A stretch of 64,000 nucleotides of DNA from Flavobacterium sangjuense. Lineage in GTDB: Bacteria > Bacteroidota > Bacteroidia > Flavobacteriales > Flavobacteriaceae. Location of the stretch: the NCBI RefSeq assembly GCF_004797125.1, contig NZ_CP038810.1, positions 1,302,001 to 1,366,000 on the forward strand, given 5' to 3'. How positions within the stretch are numbered: the first letter of the stretch is position 1; every line of letters begins with the position of its first letter. Shown piece by piece: positions 1-8,400 of this stretch. Position numbers and translations under genes: made by a program. The notes under the pieces were generated by a model. The model saw only the letters and a list, made by a program, of their open reading frames with translations, was not told the origin of the DNA and made no database searches.

Positions 1-30
1 TAGTTTAAAATCGGAAGAGAAATAGTTCAT
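1..30 (-). CDS. purK: N-terminal tip of a gene, probably purK (partial)
   Basis: The first ten codons of a leftward gene, reading MNYFSSDFKL, are open to the left edge. The ATG (28-30) lies 24 nt after a Bacteroidota -7 box at 55-62 on the same strand, so this is a real gene start. The decapeptide matches my memory of the start of flavobacterial PurK (N5-carboxyaminoimidazole ribonucleotide synthetase, purine synthesis), in which an ATP-grasp GGGQLG motif follows. A purine gene would fit beside hpt and adk. The identity rests on ten residues only. Confidence 0.55.
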   Translation of the reverse strand, partial: MNYFSSDFKL

Positions 31-54
31 TCGTTGTAGTTGTAGTTGTTGGTG

Positions 55-62
55 CAAAGATA
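55..62 (-). promoter_or_regulatory. -7 promoter box of the leftward gene at the left edge
   Basis: Read on the minus strand this is TATCTTTG, an exact match to the Bacteroidota -7 consensus TAnnTTTG. It is followed by CACC and an A/C-rich leader without G until the last codon before the ATG at 30. No well-spaced TTG (-33) is seen. It lies just beyond the 3' end of the HEAT-like gene, so the edge gene probably has its own transcript. Confidence 0.6.
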
Positions 63-80
63 CTATTTCAAATTCAAAAA

Positions 81-617
81 TCATTTAGATATTTTTCGCA
101 AAACTTCACGTGCGGCAGCTTTATATCCAGCGGATTGAGAAGCAAAATCTTTATCAATGATATTTCGCAATTCCTCTTTTATCCAATCGTGTTTTTTTGC
201 ATAATGCCCTAATGTATACATGGCATAAGCTTTCGGAGCGACTTTGGCATCACCAATTAACCAATCTAAACAAATCTCGATTAGTTTTTCCTGTTGGGTT
301 TCGCTTAAAGAAATTGTTTTGGAAGTACTCAGAAAAAAAACGGTTCTCGACATTCCTCTGATGGCTGATTCGTGTTTGTATTTCGGAATGGTTTCGCAAA
401 TGATATCAACAAAAGGAGCGAGCATTTTAGTATGAGTTTCAACAAGCATTTCGATAATCCAAACGGCTTTGTAATGATTTTTGTTGGTTAAATCGGTTGC
501 AAAAGCTACTAAATCTTTCAGGTATTCCGGATTTTCCACAACAAAATCACGATTGCCATTTCTGCAATTTGTGCTGGCGTTGCTTTTTGCAATTCGGTTA
601 AAGAAAGTCAGATCCAT
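81..617 (-). CDS. HEAT-repeat-like cytoplasmic protein
   Basis: A 178-residue protein without signal peptide or membrane segment, predicted to be all-helical. Helical pairs of HEAT/armadillo type run through the whole length. It resembles a family widespread in Flavobacteriaceae, recalled by features such as DWLI, KVA.KAY and the end QSAGYKAAAREVLRKISK. In public annotation that family is often labelled adenylosuccinate lyase. No catalytic signature of that enzyme is present here and the protein is less than half its length, so the label should not be transferred. Function is unknown; a scaffold or protein-binding role is inferred from the fold only. It stands between the leftward edge gene and the rightward hpt operon. 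Confidence 0.75.
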   Translation of the reverse strand: MDLTFFNRIAKSNASTNCRNGNRDFVVENPEYLKDLVAFATDLTNKNHYKAVWIIEMLVETHTKMLAPFVDIICETIPKYKHESAIRGMSRTVFFLSTSKTISLSETQQEKLIEICLDWLIGDAKVAPKAYAMYTLGHYAKKHDWIKEELRNIIDKDFASQSAGYKAAAREVLRKISK

Positions 618-657
618 TTTGTAAATATAAAAAATCCATTTTTATTTAACATTTTCA

Positions 658-692
658 CTTCTAAGGTCTAGCTTCTAACTTCCAAGTTCTTA
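658..692 (+). repeat. Degenerate heptamer array upstream of hpt
   Basis: Five consecutive 7-nt units can be read without gaps: CTTCTAA, GGTCTAG, CTTCTAA, CTTCCAA, GTTCTTA. The last unit runs into the hpt -7 box, so the array occupies the place where a -33 element would lie. A similar period-7 array precedes the CBS gene at 1902-1943. Confidence 0.55.
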
Positions 693-698
693 TCTTTG
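691..698 (+). promoter_or_regulatory. -7 promoter box of hpt
   Basis: TATCTTTG matches the Bacteroidota -7 element TAnnTTTG exactly. Transcription would begin near 705, which rules out an upstream alternative hpt start at 696 and supports the ATG at 723. No good -33 TTG is present; that space is filled by heptamer repeats. Confidence 0.6.
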
Positions 699-722
699 CA
701 CCTTATTTTAAATTTCAAAAAA

Positions 723-1253
723 ATGATACACTTACACGATAAAACATTCGAGCCATTCATTTCATCTGATGAAATTGATTTTGCAATTAAAAATATGGCT
801 AAGCAAATGGATGATGATTTTTTTGACGAAGTGCCTGTATTTATTGGTGTTTTGAACGGATCATTTATGGTTTTGTCTGATTTGATGAAACACTATCGAG
901 GCATGTGTGAAGTGAGTTTTGTAAAAATGGCTTCGTATGAAGGAACTGAAACAACCAACGAAGTAAAACAACTGATTGGTCTAAATCAGGATTTGGAAGG
1001 AAGAACTGTTGTCGTTGTGGAAGATATTGTCGATACAGGAAATACAATTGAGGAGTTGAAAGCTATTTTCAAACAAAACAAAGTAAAGCATTTGAAAATC
1101 GCAACCTTGTTTTTCAAACCGGAAGCCTATAAAAAAGACATTAAGATTGATTACGTTGGAATCAGAATTCCGAATAAGTTCATTGTTGGTTTTGGTTTAG
1201 ACTACGATGGATTAGGAAGAAATTTAGCCGACGTTTATCAATTAGCACAATAA
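723..1253 (+). CDS. hpt: Hypoxanthine phosphoribosyltransferase
   Basis: A 176-residue purine salvage enzyme that transfers phosphoribosyl from PRPP to hypoxanthine (and usually guanine), giving IMP or GMP in the cytoplasm. The PRPP-binding signature VVVVEDIVDTGNT lies near the middle, as in type I phosphoribosyltransferases, and the length is normal for the family. The ATG at 723 is chosen over an in-frame start at 696 because the latter overlaps the -7 box and adds residues that are not family-like. It is followed by adk after a 63-nt gap, and the two form a purine-nucleotide pair. Confidence 0.93.
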   Translation: MIHLHDKTFEPFISSDEIDFAIKNMAKQMDDDFFDEVPVFIGVLNGSFMVLSDLMKHYRGMCEVSFVKMASYEGTETTNEVKQLIGLNQDLEGRTVVVVEDIVDTGNTIEELKAIFKQNKVKHLKIATLFFKPEAYKKDIKIDYVGIRIPNKFIVGFGLDYDGLGRNLADVYQLAQ

Positions 1254-1316
1254 AAAATGCTCAAGAGTATAAAACATTATTATAAAAAATTACTAAAATT
1301 TTTAAGGTTATATAAA

Positions 1317-1889
1317 ATGATTAACATCGTTCTTTTCGGAAAACCAGGTGCAGGAAAAGGCACACAAGCTGAATTTTTAAAGGAAAAATACAATCTGACA
1401 CATCTTTCAACAGGAGATATTTTCAGATACAATATAAAAAACGATACCGAATTGGGTCAGCTTGCTAAAACCTATATGGACAAAGGAGATTTGGTTCCGG
1501 ATGAAGTTACCATCCAAATGTTGCAAAGCGAAGTAGATAAAAATCCGAATTCTGACGGGTTTTTATTTGATGGTTTTCCAAGAACATTAGCGCAGGCAGC
1601 AGCTTTAGATGCTTTTTTGGAATCCAAAAATCAAAGCATTACAGCAACTGTAGCGTTAGAAGCCGATGACAATATTTTAGTTGCCCGTTTGTTAGAAAGA
1701 GGAAAAACTTCGGGAAGACCAGACGATCAGGACGAAGAAAAAATCAGAAACCGTTACGACGAATACAACCAAAAGACAGCGCCATTGATGGATTATTACA
1801 AAGCACAAGGCAAATTTCATTCAGTGGATGGCATCGGAACAATTGCAGAAGTGACGGAACGATTGACTAACGTATTCGACAAATTTTAA
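1317..1889 (+). CDS. adk: Adenylate kinase
   Basis: A 190-residue cytoplasmic kinase interconverting ATP + AMP and 2 ADP. The P-loop GKPGAGKGTQ is at residues 8-17, the AMP-site signature DGFPRT is in the middle, and the lid carries GRPDDQDEEKIRNRY without the four cysteines of zinc-type lids. The start is the ATG giving MINIVLFGK. An in-frame upstream ATG at 1257 would add 20 basic residues absent from the family, and it sits right after the hpt stop. It is probably co-transcribed with hpt. Confidence 0.95.
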   Translation: MINIVLFGKPGAGKGTQAEFLKEKYNLTHLSTGDIFRYNIKNDTELGQLAKTYMDKGDLVPDEVTIQMLQSEVDKNPNSDGFLFDGFPRTLAQAAALDAFLESKNQSITATVALEADDNILVARLLERGKTSGRPDDQDEEKIRNRYDEYNQKTAPLMDYYKAQGKFHSVDGIGTIAEVTERLTNVFDKF

Positions 1890-1901
1890 AAACAATTTTT
1901 T

Positions 1902-1943
1902 GTTATTGGTTATTACACAACTCATAACTTATAACTTATAACT
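1902..1943 (+). repeat. Degenerate heptamer array upstream of the CBS gene
   Basis: Six consecutive 7-nt units fill the gap between adk and the next gene: GTTATTG, GTTATTA, CACAACT, CATAACT, TATAACT, TATAACT. The array ends 4 nt before the ATG at 1948. Its period equals that of the array upstream of hpt, although the units differ. Confidence 0.6.
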
Positions 1944-1947
1944 CAAA

Positions 1948-3222
1948 ATGGAAATACTCATCATACTTTTTTTAATCCTGCTTAACGGCGTTTTCTCCAT
2001 GTCGGAAATCGCGTTGATTTCTGCGCGTAAAAACCGTCTGGAAACTGCAGCAAAAAAAGGAAATACGAATGCCAAAGTTGCTCTAGATTTGGCTAATTCA
2101 CCAAATAAATTTCTGTCCACAGTTCAAATCGGAATTACGTTAATCGGAATTTTGACCGGTATTTATTCCGGAGATAAGATTACACACGATGTGCAGGCTT
2201 TCGTCGCAGGGTTTGATGCTTTGAAACCGTATTCGGAAAGTATTGGCGTTGGAATTGTCGTGGTTGTTTTAACCTTCTTTTCTTTGGTTTTAGGCGAATT
2301 ATTACCAAAAAGAATCGGACTAAATCATCCCGAAAATATTGCCAAAGCCGTTGCTGTTCCGATGAAAATCATTTCACAAATTACAGCACCGTTTATTTGG
2401 TTATTGACCATTTCGACAGATGGATTGCTAAAAGTGTTGAACATCAAACCAACAGCTGACGGAAAAGTAACCGAAGAAGAAATCAAAGCCATTATCAAAG
2501 AAGGAACCGAAGGCGGCGAAGTTCAGGAAATTGAGCAGGACATAGTGGAACGCGTTTTTCATATTGGCGACCGAAAAATCAATTCGTTAATGACGCACAG
2601 ACAATCGATAGTTTATCTTTCGTTTGACGACACGATTGAAGAATTGAAAGCCAAGGTTTTGGATGAATTGCATTCCATTTATCCAGTTTGCAAAGAGAAT
2701 ATGGACGATGTTGAAGGTGTGGTTTTGCTGAAAGATTTGTTTGCAAGTTTTGAAAAAGGAAAATTCAATTTAAAATCAATTACCAAATCGCCGGTTTATC
2801 TGATTGAGCATACTTCGGCTTATAAAGCATTGGAGAATTTCAAAAAATCGAAAGTGCATTATGCTTTTGTTACCGATGAATACGGAGTGTTTCAGGGAAT
2901 AATTACGCTGAATGATATCTTAGAAGCTTTGGTTGGTGATGCATCCGATTTTGATGAAGATGAATACCAATTGATAGCCCGTGAAGATGGAACCTGGTTG
3001 GTTGATGGCTTGTATTCGTTACACGACTTTCTGACTTATTTTGATATGGATGAGTTGACCAACGACTACGAAGTCACAACCGTAAGCGGATTGATCATGA
3101 CCGAAATGGGTAAAATTCCAACTACCGGAGAAAAGTTAATTTGGAACAAATTAGAACTTGAAATCATCGATATGGATGGAGTGAAGATTGATAAAGTGCT
3201 GGTAAAAACGTTAAGAGAATAA
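1948..3222 (+). CDS. DUF21/CNNM-type membrane protein with CBS pair and CorC_HlyC domain
   Basis: A 424-residue inner-membrane protein of the hemolysin C/CNNM (UPF0053) superfamily. Residues 1-170 hold the DUF21 domain with about four hydrophobic segments, beginning [20 protein letters not shown], and the [10 protein letters not shown] motif. Residues 200-335 form a tandem CBS pair, and the last 80 residues form the CorC_HlyC domain. Relatives are proposed Mg2+/Co2+ exporters; GldE of the gliding machinery belongs to the same superfamily, but nothing here points to GldE itself. The old name hemolysin should not be taken literally. It is probably co-transcribed with obgE, 16 nt downstream. Confidence 0.85.
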   Translation: MEILIILFLILLNGVFSMSEIALISARKNRLETAAKKGNTNAKVALDLANSPNKFLSTVQIGITLIGILTGIYSGDKITHDVQAFVAGFDALKPYSESIGVGIVVVVLTFFSLVLGELLPKRIGLNHPENIAKAVAVPMKIISQITAPFIWLLTISTDGLLKVLNIKPTADGKVTEEEIKAIIKEGTEGGEVQEIEQDIVERVFHIGDRKINSLMTHRQSIVYLSFDDTIEELKAKVLDELHSIYPVCKENMDDVEGVVLLKDLFASFEKGKFNLKSITKSPVYLIEHTSAYKALENFKKSKVHYAFVTDEYGVFQGIITLNDILEALVGDASDFDEDEYQLIAREDGTWLVDGLYSLHDFLTYFDMDELTNDYEVTTVSGLIMTEMGKIPTTGEKLIWNKLELEIIDMDGVKIDKVLVKTLRE

Positions 3223-3238
3223 AAAAAGAAAAGAAATA

Positions 3239-4273
3239 ATGACAGAGGGAAATTTTGTAGACTACGTAAAAATATATGTTTCTTCCGGAAAAGGAGGAAA
3301 GGGTTCTTCGCATCTACACAGAGAAAAATTTATTGAAAAAGGTGGCCCAGATGGTGGTGATGGTGGTCGTGGTGGACACGTTATTTTAAAAGGAAACAAA
3401 GGTCTGTGGACATTGTTTCACCTCAAGTTTGCCCGTCATATTAAAGCAGGTCATGGTGGTGATGGCGGAAGTTCAAGAAGCACAGGTCACGATGGTGAAG
3501 ATATTACGATTGAAGTTCCGTTGGGAACGGTTGTTCGCGATAAAGAAACCGACGAAATCTTATTTGAAATAACCGAAAATGGTGAAGAAAGAATTTTGGC
3601 CAAAGGCGGAAAAGGTGGATTAGGAAACTGGAATTTCAGAAGTTCAACCAACCAAACGCCGCGTTATGCACAACCCGGAATGCCACCTGAAGAATTGGAT
3701 GTTATTTTAGAGTTGAAAGTTTTGGCAGATGTTGGTTTGGTAGGTTTTCCAAATGCAGGAAAATCAACTTTGCTTTCGGTGTTGACATCGGCTAAGCCAA
3801 AAATTGCTGATTATCCGTTTACGACTTTGAAACCTAATTTGGGAATTGTTGCTTATCGTGAATTCAAATCGTTCATAATGGCAGACATTCCCGGAATTAT
3901 TGAAGGTGCGGCGGAAGGAAAAGGATTGGGACATTATTTCTTGCGACATATTGAAAGAAACTCAACTTTATTATTTTTGGTTCCGGCCGATGCTGATGAT
4001 ATCAAAAAAGAATATGAAATCCTGTTAGACGAATTACGTCGTTACAATCCTGAAATGTTGGATAAGGATAAATTGTTGGTTGTTTCCAAATGCGATATGC
4101 TTGATGAGGAATTAAAAACCGAACTAAAAGCACAACTTAAAAAGGAAATCAAAGGAGTTCCTTTTATGTTTATTTCTTCTGTAGCACAGCAAGGCTTAAC
4201 GGAACTAAAAGACAAACTTTGGGAAATGCTCAACGTTGATACAGAAGAGCCAGAAAACAGTCATGGTTTATAA
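3239..4273 (+). CDS. obgE: Obg-family GTPase ObgE/CgtA
   Basis: A 344-residue cytoplasmic GTPase that binds the 50S subunit and acts in late ribosome assembly and the stringent response. Residues 5-160 are the glycine-rich Obg fold, with [12 protein letters not shown] at 35-46. The GTPase domain follows: G1 GFPNAGKST at 169-177, the switch I threonines near 195, G3 DIPG at 216-219, and G4 as SKCD at 283-286 in place of NKxD. No C-terminal OCT domain is present, as in related Bacteroidota. The gene ends in a bidirectional terminator. Confidence 0.95.
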   Translation: MTEGNFVDYVKIYVSSGKGGKGSSHLHREKFIEKGGPDGGDGGRGGHVILKGNKGLWTLFHLKFARHIKAGHGGDGGSSRSTGHDGEDITIEVPLGTVVRDKETDEILFEITENGEERILAKGGKGGLGNWNFRSSTNQTPRYAQPGMPPEELDVILELKVLADVGLVGFPNAGKSTLLSVLTSAKPKIADYPFTTLKPNLGIVAYREFKSFIMADIPGIIEGAAEGKGLGHYFLRHIERNSTLLFLVPADADDIKKEYEILLDELRRYNPEMLDKDKLLVVSKCDMLDEELKTELKAQLKKEIKGVPFMFISSVAQQGLTELKDKLWEMLNVDTEEPENSHGL

Positions 4274-4278
4274 AACAA

Positions 4279-4305
4279 AAAATCCCGCTCGAAAGGCGGG
4301 ATTTT
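4279..4305. terminator. Bidirectional intrinsic terminator between obgE and the methyltransferase gene
   Basis: A perfect 10-bp stem AAAATCCCGC/GCGGGATTTT with a 7-nt loop, flanked by A-runs on the left and T-runs on the right. It serves both converging genes. Confidence 0.85.
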
Positions 4306-4320
4306 CTATTTAAGTAAATT

Positions 4321-5364
4321 TTATTTAATCGCAATAGCCGCACTAGCCGGACCGGCAAGTGGCATGATGGTTACCTTTTTAAATCCGGCTTCCTTAACCC
4401 AGGATTCAAAATCAGCTCCGGTAAAATCGAAAGCCACACCAAATTCAATCAACATGTTGAGCGACATCGATAACCCAAAAACATTCTTTTTTCGCTCGTC
4501 ATCAATAATGGCTTCCACGGCAATAAAAGCTCCGCCTTCGGGTAAAGCATTATAGGCTTTTTTAATCAGCATTTTTTTATTCTCAAGATCCCAATCATGC
4601 AAAATCATACCCATGGTGATGACATCTGCTTTTGGAAATTCATCAGTAAAAAAGTCGACGGAACCAGTCTTTACTTTATCACTCATTCCTTGTGCTGCTA
4701 TAGTTTCTTTGGCTATAGTTTCTACGGCTGGCAGGTCTAAAGTAGTGCAACTCATGTGTGGATTGTGTTTGGCTACCTGAATCGATAAGACGCCGGCAGC
4801 TCCTCCAACATCACAAAGTGTTTTATAAGGTGAAAAATCAAATTGATTAGCAAGCGCCATAAAATTACCAACAGATATACCTGACATGGCATGGATAAAT
4901 TGTTTTAAGCGTGCCGAATCAGAATACAATTCTTCAAACATTGACTTACCACTATGTTTCAATTCATTTTGAGGTTTGCCACTAAGAAGCGCTTCGTCAA
5001 GATCTGCCCAAAACCGGAACAGCCGGTCGTTTGCCATCTCAAGGATTCCGCCTATGTAGGAGGGTTTATTTTTATCTAAAAAGGTATCAGTGTCAACCGA
5101 ATTGGAATACTTAGCCGTGTCCCAAATTCCGTCACGAATTAAAAAACCTAAACCAGTTAACAGGTCAAGAAAATCATATACATGCCTGTCTGTGGCTTGA
5201 AAGGATAAAGCTTTTTTTATTTCGGCACCTGTCATCGATTTTTGGCTGGCTAACAAAGTAAATAATTCAAATTTTACTGCTGTCAGCAATACTTTGGAAG
5301 GCCAAAAAGCTGTTCCGATTTGCATAATGTTTTGGGGCGTTGGTTGGTTGGTGTTGTTGTCCAT
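4321..5364 (-). CDS. SAM-dependent O-methyltransferase (plant-OMT/CrtF-like fold)
   Basis: A 347-residue cytoplasmic methyltransferase. Residues 15-100 look like a winged-helix dimerisation domain. Residues 165-345 are a class I methyltransferase domain with motif I DVGGAAGVLS, the acidic DLPAVE loop that binds SAM ribose, and the LHDWDLE motif typical of O-methyltransferase family 2 (COMT, hydroxyneurosporene and TcmN-type enzymes). The histidine of LHDW sits where the catalytic base of this family lies. The substrate cannot be told; relatives act on carotenoids, polyketides and phenolics, but no biosynthetic neighbours are present. It is a single-gene unit with terminators on both sides. 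Confidence 0.8.
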   Translation of the reverse strand: MDNNTNQPTPQNIMQIGTAFWPSKVLLTAVKFELFTLLASQKSMTGAEIKKALSFQATDRHVYDFLDLLTGLGFLIRDGIWDTAKYSNSVDTDTFLDKNKPSYIGGILEMANDRLFRFWADLDEALLSGKPQNELKHSGKSMFEELYSDSARLKQFIHAMSGISVGNFMALANQFDFSPYKTLCDVGGAAGVLSIQVAKHNPHMSCTTLDLPAVETIAKETIAAQGMSDKVKTGSVDFFTDEFPKADVITMGMILHDWDLENKKMLIKKAYNALPEGGAFIAVEAIIDDERKKNVFGLSMSLNMLIEFGVAFDFTGADFESWVKEAGFKKVTIMPLAGPASAAIAIK

Positions 5365-5436
5365 TTGTTTAATTTATAGCTTGTTAGTTGTTTGCTATAC
5401 TAAAGGTATAAATTTTTTCCTAAATAATGACCAAAT

Positions 5437-5465
5437 AAAAATCCCGTCTTTCGAACGGGATTTTT
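5437..5465 (-). terminator. Intrinsic terminator of the 2389-residue surface protein gene
   Basis: An 11-bp stem AAAAATCCCGT/ACGGGATTTTT with a 7-nt loop lies 18 nt beyond the stop codon of the leftward gene. On the minus strand the hairpin ends in a T-run. Its core resembles the obgE terminator. Confidence 0.85.
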
Positions 5466-5482
5466 TTATTTAAAATTAGTTG

Positions 5483-8400
5483 TTAATGGATTATTTTTTT
5501 GGTAACCACCATATCATTGTCTAAAGTGATTTTTGCAATATAGATTCCATTAGGATAATTGAAAGCGTCAGAAAATTGTTTTTTATATTCTGTCAAGGAA
5601 TAGTTATTTATGAGTTTTCCTGTTATGTCATAAAGACTTATTTTTTTTATAAACTCACTTGATTCTATTCTGATTTGATGATTAGAAATCGTAGCAAAAG
5701 TATTTATTTCACTTGGATTGTTTGTACCTAATGCATTGCTGACAAATACTAATTCAAATCGGTCGTCAAATGTACCGGCTGTAGTAGTAAATGTATATGG
5801 ACTTTGTTTTATATTATGGTCAATAGTCAGTAATTTATCTCTCAAATACACGTTTTGATTACCACTAAAAATACCATCCAATTCATCTATGTTTATCGAA
5901 TAATTACCAGCGTTTGTAATCTTGTAGCCTAACGGAATAATATCATTTTCATCAAATGGTAATGCTTTACCTTGTATCACTAATTTTCTGTTGTCAAGTA
6001 ATGAATAAATATTTATTTCATTGTTTGTAAAGGCGTCACCATCATACAATCTGTCGTGACCATTAGTAGCACCATCAACGTAGCCCACTAACATTTGTCT
6101 GAAAGTAGTATCGCTATAAAGGTTCAACCATATTCTACTATTTTCCTCACTATGAGTTGTATTTGAATTTTTGAAAAATTGTGAATTAAAATCAGGTTCA
6201 CGCATTATGTTATCAAAATGAATTTGTCCATCAGCAAAAGCCTGGGCAAAGAATCCCTGACCTGCGGCTATTTTACCATTTGGTTTTAGACTTAAATCTG
6301 ATGGCGCACTTGCAGGCATGCTACCTGTTCCTCCTACTAAATTCCAGCTTCCATAGTCTGTCATTGAATAAGGTCCAGATCCGTTATATAGCGTAACAGA
6401 TGTCCAGAAGAATAACGTTCCTCCCAATTCTGAATTACTTTTGCCAGCAACATTATATTCTAAAAACTTTTTGCAATCAACAGCACTTGGATACGGATTT
6501 GCTAATAAAACGGTATTTCCAGCAACCATAGAACTTGAGTTATAACTATCCACATTTACATTAACAATTCCATTTTTTGGAGTTCCGGTATATACAAAAT
6601 CAATAGTTCCTGTTCCGGTACTAAATGGAGCAATATTTCTAACCCGGGCAATAAAACCTTCTCCCGAAGTTAGTGACGTAAGTCCAACCCAGGCTCCATT
6701 CATTGTGCCCGATGTCCAACGGTATTTTAAATCAAATTGTGATGGGATTTGGCTAAAAGCATTTTCAGCTACAGGTGAACCTGCATAAACGTAAGCCCAT
6801 CTTGTCATAGCTCTTGTGGTTCGGGTCATCTTAATAGAACCATTATTTAAAGCAGTATTGTTGGTTTGTATTAAACTAGCACTATTTTTTATGTCAAATA
6901 GTCCGCCACTACTGACTGTGACCTCATCTGTAATTGTTATATTGTTATCTGAATTTACAGTTAGGATTCCACCTGATTTTACTTTAATGTTTTTCCCAAA
7001 AGCATCATAGCTTGTTCCGGATATAATAGGGTCAAAGGTAGTATCAGGAATTATAATGCAATTACTGGCTGTCGGCTTCCCTAAAGGTATCCAGTTTTCA
7101 TCATCATCCCAATAGGAATCTGTTCCATTCCAAATTTTGGTATTGTTTGTAACTGTTATAGTCTTACTGGTCGTACAACCGTTTGCTAAAGTTGCATTGG
7201 CGGTAAAACTGTAGCTAAACAATTCCAGTTGAGCCAATGAAGGTTTTACATAAACATTGACTGCCGGTGTTCCCGAAACATAGGCAATCGTACATGCGGC
7301 GTCAGTAAAGGCGTTCACAGTAGTGGCACTAGTCCAGCTTAAAGCTGTACTAATTGGTCTGTATCCGTATAATTTTATATCATCAACAGCAACACCATCA
7401 CACCATTCACCATAATATCGCACTCTGACTTTTAAGTTAGCTTGACCAACATAAGCTGCCAAATCAAAGGATAAGGTTTCAAACCGGGTTCCAATTCCTA
7501 CGTCTTCAGTATATCTTCTTATTTCTGTCCATGATCCACCACCATTAGTAGAAACATCGATGGTAACAAAATCGTCAGTTAGATAAGTTCCATCCATAAA
7601 GTAACGCGAATAATACATTCTCATGCTTAAGGTAAGAGTAGTAAAGTTGACCGAACTAATTGTAGCTGAAGCTAATTGGGTGTGAGCTGTTGCATTAATT
7701 TCATCGGATGTTGTATAAGCAAAGGTATTTCCGGTTATACCTGTTGAAATTGCAGGAAACCATACCTCACCTGTTGGAACATAAGTACTGCTTTGGTTTT
7801 GCCATTGTGTTAAGGCGTCAAAACCACTTGAAGTAATATTAGTGTTGGTAAAAGTTCCCAAACCGCTGTTGAATTTTTCGTCAATAAGAAAAACCTCTTC
7901 TACATCTCCGGTTGCTGTTAGATTTAAAACTACATCTTCGCCACAAACTGTTGGATTGGTTGGAGAATAAGTTAAAGTTGGAATCGGACTAATAACAGCA
8001 GTTACAGCTGTTCTAACCAATGATTCGCAACCGTTGTAAGCAGTTACATAATAAGTTGTAGTGGTTGAAATGGAAGGTGTTGTCCAACTTCCGGTAGGAC
8101 TTGTACCAACCAAGGTTGAACCTGTAGGCGTAGTATACCAACGGTATTCTGTTACTCCAACAGAAGTGCTACTAGCTGTTAGGTTAACTGTTCCGGTGCC
8201 ACATGTTTTTCCGTCTGTTACCGATGTAATTAAGGAATTACAATTCGAAACCACTGTAAAAATATAATCTTCAGTTTCGCCACCATTATTGATATTTCCA
8301 CAGGATTCAATAGTGGTTAAATCCGGGTATTGATTTAATCTAATTCTAATTCTATAATTACCAACTGGCGTAGAAGATGGAATTATAAATCCGAAGGTTG

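Noticed and set aside
1257..1316. Adk with 20 extra N-terminal residues
   Set aside because: The extra part is lysine-rich, not family-like, and begins right after the hpt stop; the P-loop starts at its usual place with the ATG at 1317.
1948..3222. Hemolysin or toxin function for the CBS-domain protein
   Set aside because: The hemolysin label in this superfamily is historical; the domain order fits a membrane transporter.
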